64,000 bases of DNA from Nitrospirota bacterium (GCA_004321915.1 SCQE01000068.1:1-64000), one strand, 5' to 3'; positions 14,415 through 24,824 are shown, counted from the first letter of the stretch. Numbers and translations: made by a program. Notes: generated by a model from the sequence alone, not told the origin.

Positions 14415-16865
14415 ATGTTTGAAAAGTTCACAGAGAGAGGCCGTAAGATAGTCATATACGCCAAGGAAGAGGCTGAGAGGCGTAATAACGACTATTTGGG
14501 CACGGAACATATTCTGCTTGCGCTTCTTCGCGAAGAGGACGGAATACCATCCACGATAATCAAAAAGATGGGGCTTTCCATCGATGAGATCAAGTTCGAG
14601 GTGGAAAAGAACCTTCCGTCCGGCGGAAGCGTTCTCACGTTTGGCGATATACCCTTTACCCCTAGGGCGAAAAAAGTCCTCGAACTCGCCATAGAGGAGG
14701 CAAGGCTTTTAGGACACAATTACATAGGCAGTGAACACCTGATGCTCGGCTTGATAAGGGAGGACGAGGGCATTGCAGGCAAGATACTCAGGAACCTAGG
14801 CGCAAATCTGCTCGGGGCCCGGCAGCTTACTATAAACTTGGCCATAAAACCGCAGTTTCAGCAGACGCATCAGAAGGAGCGCAGGAGGTCGACCACCCCT
14901 GCCCTCGATGAGTTCGGAAGGGACCTTACCCTGCTTGCGGTCGAGGGCAAGCTCGACCCCGTGATAGGGCGGGAGGACGAGATAGAGCGGGTTTTGCAGG
15001 TACTGGGCAGGAGGCTCAAGAACAACCCCGCTATAGTAGGCGATCCCGGAGTAGGAAAGACCGCCATAGTCGAGGGGCTCGCGCAGAAGATAGTGTCCGG
15101 AGATGTGCCGGACAGCCTTATAGGCAAGCGGATCATCTCTCTGGACTTGGGATCTTTGATCGCAGGGACCAAATACAGAGGACAGTTTGAGGAGCGTCTC
15201 AAGGCGGTCATGCGGGAAATTTTACAGTCCGAAAATATTATTCTGTTTGTCGACGAATTCCATACGCTGATAGGAGCGGGCGCTGCCGAGGGTTCTGTTG
15301 ACGCTTCCAATATGCTTAAGCCTGCTTTGTCGAGGGGCGAACTGCAGTGCATAGGCGCTACCACACCCGACGAATACAGAAAATATATAGAGAAGGACGG
15401 GGCACTCGAAAGGCGTTTCCAGCCCATATATGTTCAGCCCCCCACAGTCGAGGTTACGATCGATATACTCAAAGGAGTACGCACCAAATATGAAAGTCAT
15501 CACAAGGTCAAAATAAGCAATGAGGCCATTGTAAGCGCGGCAAAACTGGCCGACAGGTACATATCGGACAGGTTTTTGCCCGATAAAGCGATTGATGTGA
15601 TAGACGAGACCGGTTCGCGCCTGAAACTTAAGAGGGCCACGATGCCTCATGAGTTGAAGGACATGGAATCGGAGCTTATGCAGCTCTCTAAGGAAAAGAC
15701 CCTTTATGTCAGGCTCCATGATATTGAAAAGGCGCAGCAGGTAAGGGAACAGGAAGACAGGCTTAAGAAAACATACGAGAACTACTATAAGAAATGGAAA
15801 GATGCCGTCAATAAGGACGCGCCGTTGGTAGGGCCGGACGATGTTTCCTATACCATTTCGAAAATGACCGGGATACCTCTTTCAAAACTTGAAGAGACCG
15901 AGTCCGAGAAACTGCTGCGCATGGAGGAAGAACTGCATGCGAGGATAGTGGGGCAGGATGAAGCGGTCAAGGCGGTTTCGCGCGCTATAAGGAGATCTCG
16001 GGCAGGCATAAAAAGCAACAAGAGGCCTATCGGTTCGTTTTTCTTTTTAGGGCCTACGGGTGTCGGCAAGACGGAACTCGCAAAGGCGCTCGCAACCCTG
16101 ATGTTCAGCGATGAGAGCGCCCTGATAAAGATAGATATGTCGGAGTATATGGAAAGGTTTGCCGTATCGCGCCTGACCGGAGCCCCTCCCGGATACGTAG
16201 GGTATGACGAAGGGGGCCAGCTTACGGAAAAGGTGCGGAAGAGGCCGTATTCCGTAATACTGTTTGACGAGATCGAGAAGGCCCATCCGGATGTCTTTAA
16301 TATGCTGCTCCAGATACTCGACGAGGGCGTGCTTACGGACAATTACGGCAGGAAGGTGGATTTCAGGAACACGATAATTATAATGACCTCGAACCTCGGC
16401 GCGCGTATTATCGAGAAGGCCACGCCGCTCGGTTTTTACAGGGCATCGGTATCGGATGCATATGCGAAGATCAAGGATAATGTCCTGTCCGAACTGAAGA
16501 AGACATTTAATCCCGAATTCCTTAACAGGGTTGACGAGACTGTGGTCTTCCATCCTCTCGAAAAGGAGCAGCTGCTTTCGATTATCGATCTGCTTGTGGC
16601 CGAAACCAACAAGCAGCTCATAGAACACTCCCTTGCGATAGAGGTTTCGCCTGAAGTTAAAGAATGGCTTCTAAACAAATACTACCAGCCTGCATACGGC
16701 GCAAGACCTATGCGGAGGGCCATAAGCCGCGAGATCGAAGACCTGCTTTCCGAGGAGATGCTCAGGGGCAGTTTCAGAAATTCCCCTGTTGTGAAGGTGG
16801 TTTTGATAGACGGCAAACCTGCCTTTGCCGAGTTGCAGGATCAGGTGCTTGTGTCGGTCAACTGA
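14415..16865 (+). CDS. clpC: ClpC-type AAA+ unfoldase
   Basis: Hexameric protein-unfolding ATPase that feeds ClpP. 816 residues with the standard layout: two Clp-N repeats (1-145), AAA1 with GDPGVGKT (209-216), a middle region with a UVR-like stretch (about 420-450), and AAA2 with GPTGVGKT near 546-553. Sensor and arginine-finger regions look intact. No mcsA, mcsB or ctsR is adjacent, unlike in Firmicutes. Start at 14415 is the second of two overlapping ATGs; the first (14411) hits an immediate stop. Confidence 0.93.
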   Translation: MFEKFTERGRKIVIYAKEEAERRNNDYLGTEHILLALLREEDGIPSTIIKKMGLSIDEIKFEVEKNLPSGGSVLTFGDIPFTPRAKKVLELAIEEARLLGHNYIGSEHLMLGLIREDEGIAGKILRNLGANLLGARQLTINLAIKPQFQQTHQKERRRSTTPALDEFGRDLTLLAVEGKLDPVIGREDEIERVLQVLGRRLKNNPAIVGDPGVGKTAIVEGLAQKIVSGDVPDSLIGKRIISLDLGSLIAGTKYRGQFEERLKAVMREILQSENIILFVDEFHTLIGAGAAEGSVDASNMLKPALSRGELQCIGATTPDEYRKYIEKDGALERRFQPIYVQPPTVEVTIDILKGVRTKYESHHKVKISNEAIVSAAKLADRYISDRFLPDKAIDVIDETGSRLKLKRATMPHELKDMESELMQLSKEKTLYVRLHDIEKAQQVREQEDRLKKTYENYYKKWKDAVNKDAPLVGPDDVSYTISKMTGIPLSKLEETESEKLLRMEEELHARIVGQDEAVKAVSRAIRRSRAGIKSNKRPIGSFFFLGPTGVGKTELAKALATLMFSDESALIKIDMSEYMERFAVSRLTGAPPGYVGYDEGGQLTEKVRKRPYSVILFDEIEKAHPDVFNMLLQILDEGVLTDNYGRKVDFRNTIIIMTSNLGARIIEKATPLGFYRASVSDAYAKIKDNVLSELKKTFNPEFLNRVDETVVFHPLEKEQLLSIIDLLVAETNKQLIEHSLAIEVSPEVKEWLLNKYYQPAYGARPMRRAISREIEDLLSEEMLRGSFRNSPVVKVVLIDGKPAFAELQDQVLVSVN

Positions 16866-16944
16866 TTTTTTCTGCAGAACTGTAGGGTCCCCTGCCATAA
16901 CGGATTTTTGACCGCTTGGTTCTTGTTGCTCAAGAGGAGGTTTG

Positions 16945-17469
16945 ATGAAAAATAAGGGCTTTGTTTTAGGAGTAATTTTTGCAGTAGGCTTGGCTGCGGT
17001 GTTATTGATTGCAACGAGCGGAGAACAAACTCCCCGGAAGGCCGCAATAGGTGTTGAAGCGCCTAAGTTCGAGCTGAAGGACATTACAGGAAAGACGTGG
17101 CGGCTTGCAGACCTTAAAGGCAAGGCTGTGCTGCTGAATTTTTGGGCCACATGGTGCGATACATGCAAATCCGAGAACCCCTCGCTCCAAAGGCTTGTCG
17201 TTTCAGAATGGAACAATACCAACTTCATGGCCTTATCCGTACTCTTTAAGGACGATCCGAAGAATGCGGTGGAATATGTAAAACAGACCGGGTTTAACCT
17301 GCCTGTATTGATTGACGACAAGAAAATATCGGCAGCGTACGGCCTTACAGGCGTTCCTGAGACTTTTCTCATAGATAAAAAGGGCGTGATCGTAAAGAAG
17401 GTGATAGGTCCGGTAGAGTGGGACGCCCCTGATGTAAAAGCTTATCTGTCCAAGATGTCGGCCGATTAA
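16945..17469 (+). CDS. TlpA-like periplasmic thiol-disulfide oxidoreductase
   Basis: A 174-residue membrane-anchored thioredoxin-fold protein. A hydrophobic N-terminal anchor (6-25) is followed by the redoxin fold with FWATWCDTCKSE (CxxC active site near residue 72). The cis-proline lies in GVPETFLID. AAGAGGAGG ends four bases before the ATG at 16945, which is preferred over the TTG three bases earlier. It probably reduces apocytochrome or other periplasmic cysteines, which fits a genome rich in c-type cytochromes. Confidence 0.88.
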   Translation: MKNKGFVLGVIFAVGLAAVLLIATSGEQTPRKAAIGVEAPKFELKDITGKTWRLADLKGKAVLLNFWATWCDTCKSENPSLQRLVVSEWNNTNFMALSVLFKDDPKNAVEYVKQTGFNLPVLIDDKKISAAYGLTGVPETFLIDKKGVIVKKVIGPVEWDAPDVKAYLSKMSAD

Positions 17470-17474
17470 TCCCT

Positions 17475-18023
17475 ATGGGTTTGCCTCGAAATCCTCACAG
17501 CGTTCTTTTTTTCACGGGTATGCTTTTTACGGATGAGGGAATTTATGATGCGGCGCTGACTAAACTCGAGGATTTTTTCGGCGAGGCAGTTATGGAGAGC
17601 GCCCCGGTCCGCTGGGACTGTTCGGCATATTACAGGGAAGAGATGGGCGAACCCATCTTCAGGCGTTTTATCTTCTTTAAGAACCTAAAGTTTCCGGATT
17701 CTCTCGCCGCAAGCAAGCTTTTTACAAACGGTATCGAGGCGTCTTTTTCGGTGGACGGCAGGCGGAAAATCAATATAGACCCGGGCTATATGCATCCTGC
17801 CAAGATAGTCCTTGCCTCAACGAAGGACTATTCCCATAGAATATATCTGCGTGACGGTATTTACGCAGAAGTTACGCTGCTTTTTCAGAAAGGCAGATTC
17901 GAGTCTCATGTAAACACTTACAGGGAATTTCAGGAAGAACGCAACCTGAAGACTTTTTATATGGCAAGAAGACTTTACTTTTTGCTAAGGGAAGGCCAGA
18001 AGCAGACTATTTCTCCTTCTTAG
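17475..18023 (+). CDS. DUF4416-family protein
   Basis: A 182-residue protein matching the DUF4416 pattern: N-terminal LFFTGMLF, then FRRFIFFKNL, KINIDPGYMHPAKIVLAS and the closing FQEERNLKTFYMARR. Members occur in Nitrospirota, Deltaproteobacteria and other anaerobes; function unknown. Five bases separate it from the TlpA-like gene and its 3' end overlaps the convergent glycosyltransferase gene by 17 bases. Confidence 0.8.
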   Translation: MGLPRNPHSVLFFTGMLFTDEGIYDAALTKLEDFFGEAVMESAPVRWDCSAYYREEMGEPIFRRFIFFKNLKFPDSLAASKLFTNGIEASFSVDGRRKINIDPGYMHPAKIVLASTKDYSHRIYLRDGIYAEVTLLFQKGRFESHVNTYREFQEERNLKTFYMARRLYFLLREGQKQTISPS

Positions 18024-18951
18024 GTATCGAGTTGATGTCGATGCTGATGGCCTGAAGGAGAAGCTGCGCTCCGAGTATTATCGGTAATACTGCGAGCATA
18101 ATTGTTCCCAAAGGCCGCGCCACCGAAGAACCTATGCTTCTTAACCATTCGACAGCGCCGAATATTACGCCGAACATGAAAGTGGGAAGTCCGATCAGCA
18201 GGTAGACAGACGCCATATTGAAATCATAAATGAAATATTTGAAGGCAAGCCTAAGAAACAGCCCTTTAATGATTTTCTGAGGGAATATGAATATTATTTT
18301 TTTGATCTTGAGCGAGCTGTTTTCCTTCCCGTATTTTGCCGGTATGCTGATGTCCTTCACAACCGCATTTACCATGTTCAGGTGAATAAGCATGTCCGAC
18401 TCGAAGAAGTAGCCTTTGGATATCTTGTCGGGATCCAGTTTTTCCAATGCCCTTCTGTGTATTGCCGTATAGCCGTTCGTCGGGTCCATTATGTTCCAGT
18501 AACCGGATGACATCTTCAGGAGAAAAGAGAGGATGCTGTTGCCGAAGAACCTTATCCAAGGCATGAATTTGAGCGCGGTGAAATCTCTGAAACGGTTGCC
18601 CTTTGTATAGTCGGCTTCGTTCTCCTTGAGAGGGGTTATAAGGTTTTGCATGTAAGAGGCGTCCATTTGTCCGTCGCCGTCAATTTTGACCGCTATATCG
18701 CAATTCAGTTCAAGGGCTTTTTTATATCCGGTCATCATGGCCCCGCCTACGCCTTGGTTGCGTTCGTGATAAAGCACGATGAGGTTTTTCCTGCCGGTCG
18801 CTTCTGCGGCTTTTCCTGAGGATTCGGGGCATTTGTCGTCGACGACAATTATATGGTCTACGTTGTCCGGTATGGCAAGGATGACATCCTTTATGTGGGC
18901 TGCCGTTTTGTAAGAAGGAATGACCACCGCAATTTTAGTATTGTCCGGCAA
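18007..18951 (-). CDS. GT2 glycosyltransferase with C-terminal membrane segments
   Basis: A 314-residue family 2 glycosyltransferase of the polyprenol-phosphate sugar type. The nucleotide-sugar site is VVIPSYKTAAHI at the N-terminus, then DDKCPESS and the metal motif KIDGDGQMD. Two hydrophobic segments occupy about 238-300. The start codon is TTG at 18951, supported by GGGAGG seven bases upstream. It probably builds a lipid-linked sugar at the inner face of the membrane; the sugar is unknown. Confidence 0.88.
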   Translation of the reverse strand: MPDNTKIAVVIPSYKTAAHIKDVILAIPDNVDHIIVVDDKCPESSGKAAEATGRKNLIVLYHERNQGVGGAMMTGYKKALELNCDIAVKIDGDGQMDASYMQNLITPLKENEADYTKGNRFRDFTALKFMPWIRFFGNSILSFLLKMSSGYWNIMDPTNGYTAIHRRALEKLDPDKISKGYFFESDMLIHLNMVNAVVKDISIPAKYGKENSSLKIKKIIFIFPQKIIKGLFLRLAFKYFIYDFNMASVYLLIGLPTFMFGVIFGAVEWLRSIGSSVARPLGTIMLAVLPIILGAQLLLQAISIDINSIPKKEK

Positions 18952-19074
18952 ATTGCCTCCCGCGTTTTATCTGATATAATAACCTAAGAAAAATCTTTTT
19001 CCGCAAGATTTCTCCATGCGTGTTGCATTTTTGGCCGCATATGATATGATAAAAGAAAATAAGGTTCAGTTGCC

Positions 19075-19407
19075 ATGAAAATATTTTTTGCATTCCTAAG
19101 TTTATTGGTTTTCCCGGTTCTGTCATTGGCCATAAGGTCCAATGACTGCAATATATGCCATGAACCGCATCAGGGTTTTATCATAAAACGCGACGTCACA
19201 GAACTCTGCAGGGATTGCCATAAAGAGAGGGTAGCTGCCGGCGAGCACAGGGTTGATATGGAGCCCAAGATGGAGGTGCCCAAGGCGCTTCCCCTTAAAA
19301 AAGACGGCAAGATCACCTGTATAACATGCCACGATTCTCATTCCAAAGAATATCTTATGCTCAGGTATAAGCCGGTAGAGCTCTGTTATAAGTGCCACAA
19401 GAAGTGA
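19075..19407 (+). CDS. Tetrahaem c-type cytochrome (cytochrome c3-like), periplasmic
   Basis: A 110-residue secreted cytochrome with signal peptide (1-19) and four CXXCH sites: CNICH, CRDCH, CITCH and CYKCH. It follows the doubled-CXXCH pattern, with extra His residues (EPHQG, DSHSK) as distal ligands. A promoter TTGCAT-N16-TATGAT lies about 30 bases before the ATG. It is convergent with, and 15 bases from, the NHL lipoprotein gene of the cytochrome operon, so it probably exchanges electrons with that system. Confidence 0.9.
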   Translation: MKIFFAFLSLLVFPVLSLAIRSNDCNICHEPHQGFIIKRDVTELCRDCHKERVAAGEHRVDMEPKMEVPKALPLKKDGKITCITCHDSHSKEYLMLRYKPVELCYKCHKK

Positions 19408-19422
19408 CTTTGTTTTAAGAAA

Positions 19423-20511
19423 TTATTGCGGATTCGGTCTGCCCTGTGTGCTTCTTTTGTATTTTTCACCCATGTATTGGAAAATACTAACTCTTTTATT
19501 GAACTCGTCCGAGACGTATATCTTGTCCTCCTCGTCGATGGATATTCCGGCCGGAAACAGGAATTTGCCGGGCTCCCATCCGGAGCCCCCGAAAAACATC
19601 AGTATGTTGCCTTTCTGATCGAATATCTGGACATTGGCAAACGCGGCATCGACCACGTAGATATTGCCTTCAGAGTCTACGGCCACTCCGCGCGGTCTGG
19701 CGAACATGCCTAGCCCGTCGCCGATCTGTCCGAATTTCGAGATGAATTTCCCGTTTGAGTCGAAAATCTGGACCCTGAAATTCAGGCTGTCGGTCACATA
19801 CAGCTTGTTTTTATTGTCGACGCAAATATGGGTCGGCGCGTTGAACTCCCCGTCTTTCTCACCCTCTTTTCCGATCTCGAAAAGAAAATCGCCTTTTTTG
19901 GAGAACGCATAGATCTTATGGTTTTTCTGGTCCGATATATAAACCTTGCCTTCTTGGTCATTTACCGCGATCCCCGACGGTTTTGAAAATTGCTTGGCCG
20001 TACCGAAACTGAAAAGGTATTTGCCGCTTTTTTCGAACACCACGACCCTGTTTTGTCCGCTGTCCGTCACATATACCCTGTTTTCATTGTCCGCAGCTAT
20101 TCCCATCGGCCGTACCAGTTTACCGGGGCCCTTATCGGAACCGATAAAATGAAAGTTTTTGGTTTTAGTGTCGAACACGGCGACTACGCCGCCCAGCATC
20201 TCGGCGACATATATGGTGCCGTTTGAAGAGAAGACACCATAAGGTTTCATCAGGGCAAAACCCCTACGCTGTTCCCCTAAAAACGCATCGAGGATCTTTT
20301 CCTGAGTGCTTGCCTCTTTGATCTCGAGTTCGGAACGCAGTCCGCGGACCCATTTTATCCTAGGCTCATCAGGCGGCTTGGGCCAGAATATATCAGGTTG
20401 CGGCGTATGTTCAGGCGCAGACATGCAGGCGTAAGACAGGAGGAGGGAAGCTGCGAGAGCTAAGAGGAAACCTGATTTTCTTGAATTTCCGATGCTTCTT
20501 TCCCGGGACAT
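19423..20511 (-). CDS. NHL-repeat beta-propeller lipoprotein
   Basis: A 362-residue secreted protein. The N-terminus has a signal sequence ending in the lipobox-like LLSYAC (Cys at about 29), so it is a predicted lipoprotein. Six NHL repeats follow (motifs such as RPMGIAADNENRVYVTDSGQNRVVVF and KPSGIAVNDQEGKVYISDQKN), forming a six-bladed propeller. It is the last gene of the cytochrome/redox-sensor operon. NHL propellers are encoded beside some outer-surface or filament-forming cytochromes in Geobacter, so a scaffold or assembly role is plausible. Confidence 0.88.
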   Translation of the reverse strand: MSRERSIGNSRKSGFLLALAASLLLSYACMSAPEHTPQPDIFWPKPPDEPRIKWVRGLRSELEIKEASTQEKILDAFLGEQRRGFALMKPYGVFSSNGTIYVAEMLGGVVAVFDTKTKNFHFIGSDKGPGKLVRPMGIAADNENRVYVTDSGQNRVVVFEKSGKYLFSFGTAKQFSKPSGIAVNDQEGKVYISDQKNHKIYAFSKKGDFLFEIGKEGEKDGEFNAPTHICVDNKNKLYVTDSLNFRVQIFDSNGKFISKFGQIGDGLGMFARPRGVAVDSEGNIYVVDAAFANVQIFDQKGNILMFFGGSGWEPGKFLFPAGISIDEEDKIYVSDEFNKRVSIFQYMGEKYKRSTQGRPNPQ

Positions 20512-20519
20512 GTGCGATA

Positions 20520-21896
20520 TTACATCAGGCCGAACTTTTGCATCTTGTACCTGAGGGCGTCTCTCGATATGCCAAGGAGTCTTGCGGCCCTAGTCTGGTT
20601 TCCCTCGACGATCTCGATCGCCTGCGCTATAAGGTCCCGCTCGACGTTCTTCAACGAAATGCCTTCCGGCGGAATGTTTATCGATGAAAGTTTTTGCGCA
20701 GCAGGCGGTTGGGCCATGCTGTCGACTATTTCTACCGGTATGTGTTCGGGATAGATTATATCGGTATTTTCGAGGATGCATATTCTCTCGATTACGTTTT
20801 TCAGTTCTCTGGCGTTTCCGTACCACGGATAGGTGATCAGGAGCTTTTCGGCATCCGGAGATATGCCTTTCAGGGTCTTTTTGAATTCTTTGCTGAAGAC
20901 CTTGATGTAATGCATGGCAAGGGGTATTATGTCTTCTTTCCTTTCTCTAAGCGGGGGTATGAAAATCGGTATGACCTTAAGCCTGTAAAACAGGTCCATT
21001 CTGAAGTTGCCCTCTTTGACCGCATTTTCCAGATCGACATTGGTGGCCGCAATGACCCTGAGGTTCACGTTTATGTCTTTGAGCCCGCCGATCCTCTTAA
21101 AGGCCTTGTCTTCGATGACCCGCAGCAGTTTTGCCTGAGTGGCCGGCTTGATGTCTCCGATTTCATCTAGGTATATGGTGCCTTCGTTGGCGTGTTCGAA
21201 CAGTCCGCTTTTTGCCGCTTTTGCGTCGGTAAAAGCGCCTTTTTCGTATCCGAACAACTCGCTTTCTATAAGGGTTTCCGGGATGGCGGTAGCGGTAACT
21301 TCGACAAAAGGCTTGGAGGCGCGGGCGCTGTAGTAATGTATGGCCCTCGCGATGAGGTTTTTACCGGTGCCGCTCTCTCCTTGGATAAGTACAGTGTTGG
21401 CGTCGCTCTCCGCCACTTTTTTCGCAAGGCCGATCATGTCCCGCATGGGCTTCGATACGCCTATTATATTGTCGAAGCTGTATTTATCGTACTGCTCTCC
21501 CCTCAGATAACTGACCTCTCTCTTAAGGTTGAGGGTTTCGAGGGATTTTTTGATGAGGACCGATATCCTGTTTAAATCGAACGGCTTTTCCACAAAATCG
21601 AAAATGCCCAATCGCATGGCCGATACTGCGGTTTCTATGTCGCCGTGCGCCGTTATCATGATTACGATGACTTCTTTATTTATATTTCGCAGTGTTTCGA
21701 GCATGTCCAGACCGCTCATTCCCGGAAGGTTTATGTCGAGAATAATAATGCCGGGGGCTTCGGTCTTGAAAAACTCCATTCCTTGCTCGGCGGAATCGGC
21801 CGTTATTACCTCATAACCCTCTTTTTCGAGATGCTGTTTAAGCGACCATGTTATGAATTTCTCATCGTCTATTACAAGGATCTTAGACTGAAACAA
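20520..21896 (-). CDS. NtrC-family sigma-54-dependent response regulator
   Basis: A 458-residue transcription activator: receiver domain with phosphorylation site Asp54 (ILDINLPG), AAA+ domain with GESGTGK (173-179), and a Fis-type helix-turn-helix (GNQTRAARLLGISRDALRYK) at the C-terminus. The sigma-54 contact loop reads GAFTDA (220-225) instead of GAFTGA, a known natural variant. The start is TTG at 21896, supported by CCGGAGG. It is the partner of the kinase encoded just upstream. No -24/-12 promoter was seen in front of the operon. Confidence 0.93.
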   Translation of the reverse strand: MFQSKILVIDDEKFITWSLKQHLEKEGYEVITADSAEQGMEFFKTEAPGIIILDINLPGMSGLDMLETLRNINKEVIVIMITAHGDIETAVSAMRLGIFDFVEKPFDLNRISVLIKKSLETLNLKREVSYLRGEQYDKYSFDNIIGVSKPMRDMIGLAKKVAESDANTVLIQGESGTGKNLIARAIHYYSARASKPFVEVTATAIPETLIESELFGYEKGAFTDAKAAKSGLFEHANEGTIYLDEIGDIKPATQAKLLRVIEDKAFKRIGGLKDINVNLRVIAATNVDLENAVKEGNFRMDLFYRLKVIPIFIPPLRERKEDIIPLAMHYIKVFSKEFKKTLKGISPDAEKLLITYPWYGNARELKNVIERICILENTDIIYPEHIPVEIVDSMAQPPAAQKLSSINIPPEGISLKNVERDLIAQAIEIVEGNQTRAARLLGISRDALRYKMQKFGLM

Positions 21897-21908
21897 AAGG
21901 CCTCCGGA

Positions 21909-23438
21909 TTAGGGATTTATTTTTAAAGGAGTGTTCCTTACAGGTAAGTATACAGTAAAAACGCTTCCATCTCCAAGAGCGCTGCTGACCGTTATCCTGC
22001 CGCCGTGCTCTTCTATTATGCGTTTGCATATGGACAGGCCGAGACCTGTGCCGACCGTTTTCTTAGTGAAAAAGGGCTCAAAGATCTTTTCAAGGTCTTC
22101 AGGCGCTATGCCTTGCCCCGTATCGTGGAAAGATATCACAAAAACCTTGTCGCAGCCGGTAATCCCGAGCGTATCTTTGAGTTTGGAACATTCCGTCTCT
22201 GACGCATGGACCGAAACCGTACCTCCGCTGTGCATCGCGTGCAGGGCGTTTACGGTGATGTTCATGAACACCTGCTGCATCTGGTCCGGATCGACAAGGA
22301 TATCAGGGAGGTCTTCCTGAATCTTCAAATCGATTTTTACGTTGAGCTTTCTTGCTTCGGGGTAGAGGAAGAACAGGGCCCTGTCGAGCACTTCGCTTAT
22401 TTTTGTGTGTATATACCGGGGGGCCTTGGGCTTTGCGTAGCTTAAAAGATCTTTTACTATTTTATCGAGTCTTGTCACCTGATTCAGTACTTCAGAAACA
22501 ACCTCTTTTTGGGGGTCGTCGTTTTTCATTTCGGCATGGAAGACCTGAACGGCGCAGCTTATGCCTGCGAGCGGGTTTTTTATTTCATGGGCTATACCCG
22601 ATACTATTTGTCCGAGGGACGCAAGCTTTGATGTCTGTTCCATTTGCTGTATGTGGCATATTTCGAGGTTTTGCTGCGCGGACTGCAGGGCGTCGATCAT
22701 CTTATTGAAGGAGTGGGAAAGGTATCCGAATTCATCCCCGCTGATTTTTTTTATCCTGACCGACAGGTCCCCGCCCTCAACCGTCTGCATTACTCCGGTG
22801 AGCTTGCGCAGAGGCAAGCTGATAAGCCGCTCCCCGACTATTATGAATATGACCGTTATTATCACAAATCCAAGCGCGAGTCCTAAGAAATGCCTGTACG
22901 TGGCTTCTACTATGGACTTGTGGGCCACCGAGAGCGAGACCTCAACATCCAGAACGCCTAACACCTTATGGTTCGGCGGGTGGCATTTATAGCAGGCGGG
23001 CTTGTTAAGTATCGGGGACACACGCGTCGCAAATATGGTCCCTTTTTTATTTATGACAAAAGGTTCGTTGCGCTGATTTACAAATTTATTCCAGTCTTCA
23101 TGATATATCTGTTTACCGATGTCCTTGATGTCCGCCGAAGCTATTATTTTGCCGTTAAGGGGATGGAATATGCGCACCTCGTCAAGCTCCGGATTGGCTT
23201 TGGTGATGTCTTCAAGCAGGTCCTGAACGTCTTTCCACCTGTTTTCGAGCATCAGGAGCATGATGCTCTGTTTCAGCATATCGGACATCAATGCCGCTTT
23301 TTCTTTTTGCGTGGCGATAAGCCTGTGTTCCGTGTCCTTTACATCCGAATAGACGATAAGGAGCGTTATCACGAATACTGCGACCAGCGCTATGAACGTG
23401 AGTTTAAACCGTATGCTTTCAAAAACCTTGAGTTTCAT
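21909..23438 (-). CDS. Sensor histidine kinase with a c-type haem motif in the sensor domain
   Basis: A 509-residue membrane kinase. Membrane segment 1 is at 12-30, a periplasmic sensor domain spans about 35-178, membrane segment 2 about 183-201, then HAMP, HisKA with His284 (GIAHEIKNPLAG) and an HATPase domain with the usual N, G1 and G2 boxes. The sensor domain contains CYKCH (149-153), a covalent haem c attachment site, so it probably senses redox state or a gas ligand. It overlaps the octahaem cytochrome gene by four bases and pairs with the NtrC-type regulator 12 bases downstream. Confidence 0.92.
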   Translation of the reverse strand: MKLKVFESIRFKLTFIALVAVFVITLLIVYSDVKDTEHRLIATQKEKAALMSDMLKQSIMLLMLENRWKDVQDLLEDITKANPELDEVRIFHPLNGKIIASADIKDIGKQIYHEDWNKFVNQRNEPFVINKKGTIFATRVSPILNKPACYKCHPPNHKVLGVLDVEVSLSVAHKSIVEATYRHFLGLALGFVIITVIFIIVGERLISLPLRKLTGVMQTVEGGDLSVRIKKISGDEFGYLSHSFNKMIDALQSAQQNLEICHIQQMEQTSKLASLGQIVSGIAHEIKNPLAGISCAVQVFHAEMKNDDPQKEVVSEVLNQVTRLDKIVKDLLSYAKPKAPRYIHTKISEVLDRALFFLYPEARKLNVKIDLKIQEDLPDILVDPDQMQQVFMNITVNALHAMHSGGTVSVHASETECSKLKDTLGITGCDKVFVISFHDTGQGIAPEDLEKIFEPFFTKKTVGTGLGLSICKRIIEEHGGRITVSSALGDGSVFTVYLPVRNTPLKINP

Positions 23439-24823
23439 TTCTTATGACACACCTGACAGAGTTGGAACATTGTTTGTACGTCCTGCGAAAAAAGCGAGCG
23501 CGAATTTGCGGCGTGCGGCGTATGGCAGCTCTTGCAGGAGAAGTCCGCACCGGGACGCAACAGGTCCGGCTTGTCTTTCATGGGGTGTCCTCCGCCGGAA
23601 CCGAATCCGGTAAGAACATGGGTGCCTGAAGCCCTGTCCTCATGGCATGTGGTGCAGAGTTCCCAAGGCGCTTTTTTCAGCCAGAACTCGTGATTGGTAG
23701 CATGCGGGTTGTGGCATATGGTGCATTTGCCTGTGGCTGTGGGGCCGTGAACGTATTTCTTTTTCTCCCATGCTTCTTTGCGGTCGGTATGGCACATAAA
23801 GCATAAATCCTTATCGGGTTTTTTTGTAAGGTATTTGGAAGGCCTTGAGTCTTTTTCATGGCATGTCAGGCATTCCCACCGTGCGGAAGGCCCGTGTACG
23901 TTCGAATATACGTTTATCTTTTTATGGCAGGGATAGCAGACCGAATCCTTGATGTTCTGCGGAATGTTGTCCGATTCCTTTACCTTCAGTCTGTGGCAGG
24001 CCACGCATCTTTTTTCGGATTCATCGGTATGAAACACCTTTTTTTTGTATTGCGACGGGAGCGCGTTAAAATTTTTGGATATGTCCAATCTGTAGAATAC
24101 GGTTATTTTTTGTGTTGCTACTGTGGTTGAGTCTTTTAATCCTATCACCACTATGTCGTTTGGGCCGTTGTCAAGCTTGACTGTCTTTGAAAAATATTTA
24201 GCGCCTTTGACATTCGGCAACGAATGCTGGCTTCGCGGACAGCTGGCCGGAAAATTCTCTTCCAGAATAATGCGGTTTAGCTTGAGTATGGCCCTCTGCT
24301 GCTCGTCTGTAAGCGAGGCGAATTGTTTGTGTCTGAAGCTTTCCGACTCCTTCACCAATATTTTGCCCTGTTCGGAAAGCTTTATGAATTTCTTTTTTAT
24401 AAGAAAGGTCGAATAGAAGTTCGGTTTTCTCAATATTTCATTGAGGCGCTCGATGGTGTCCTCGGCGTCCTCGGCAGGCTTCAGGTCAAGATTTAACTCT
24501 TCCTGCGCGATGTCTTTGAGCAAGGACTTTACGGAAAAGTTGTTCTTGAATTCGTTTTCGTTGAACTCGCGGGCCTCCTCGGAGAATACGCTTCTGCCGT
24601 TTCTGACTATGTCCAACGAGGTAACGTCACTGCTGTTGATAATTATTACCACCGAAGCGAGTTCCCCTTCGACTCCGGTCAGATCAACAGGCTCTATGAT
24701 CGAGAAGTAAGGGTTGGTGTCTGCATGCAGGGAATTTAGGCCGGCAAGGGTCAACGCCAGCGCTGTTAAAACCATGTAAAAATTTTTTTTGTTCAATATA
24801 AAATGTTTTATGCGCGGAGGCAT
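23435..24823 (-). CDS. Octahaem c-type cytochrome with a long non-haem N-terminal domain
   Basis: A 462-residue secreted protein. After a signal anchor (14-34), about 225 residues lack haem sites and include an Ig- or FN3-like strand-rich part. The C-terminal half has eight CXXCH sites (CVACH, CYPCH, CLTCH, CFMCH, CTICH, CTTCH, CKSCH, CQVCH) in doubled-CXXCH units. One base separates it from the redoxin-TPR gene and four bases overlap the haem-sensor kinase gene, so they are coupled in one operon. Confidence 0.92.
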   Translation of the reverse strand: MPPRIKHFILNKKNFYMVLTALALTLAGLNSLHADTNPYFSIIEPVDLTGVEGELASVVIIINSSDVTSLDIVRNGRSVFSEEAREFNENEFKNNFSVKSLLKDIAQEELNLDLKPAEDAEDTIERLNEILRKPNFYSTFLIKKKFIKLSEQGKILVKESESFRHKQFASLTDEQQRAILKLNRIILEENFPASCPRSQHSLPNVKGAKYFSKTVKLDNGPNDIVVIGLKDSTTVATQKITVFYRLDISKNFNALPSQYKKKVFHTDESEKRCVACHRLKVKESDNIPQNIKDSVCYPCHKKINVYSNVHGPSARWECLTCHEKDSRPSKYLTKKPDKDLCFMCHTDRKEAWEKKKYVHGPTATGKCTICHNPHATNHEFWLKKAPWELCTTCHEDRASGTHVLTGFGSGGGHPMKDKPDLLRPGADFSCKSCHTPHAANSRSLFSQDVQTMFQLCQVCHKK

Positions 24824-24824
24824 T

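Noticed and set aside
16942-16944. TTG start for the TlpA-like gene
   Set aside because: It leaves only one base after AGGAGG; the ATG at 16945 has workable spacing.
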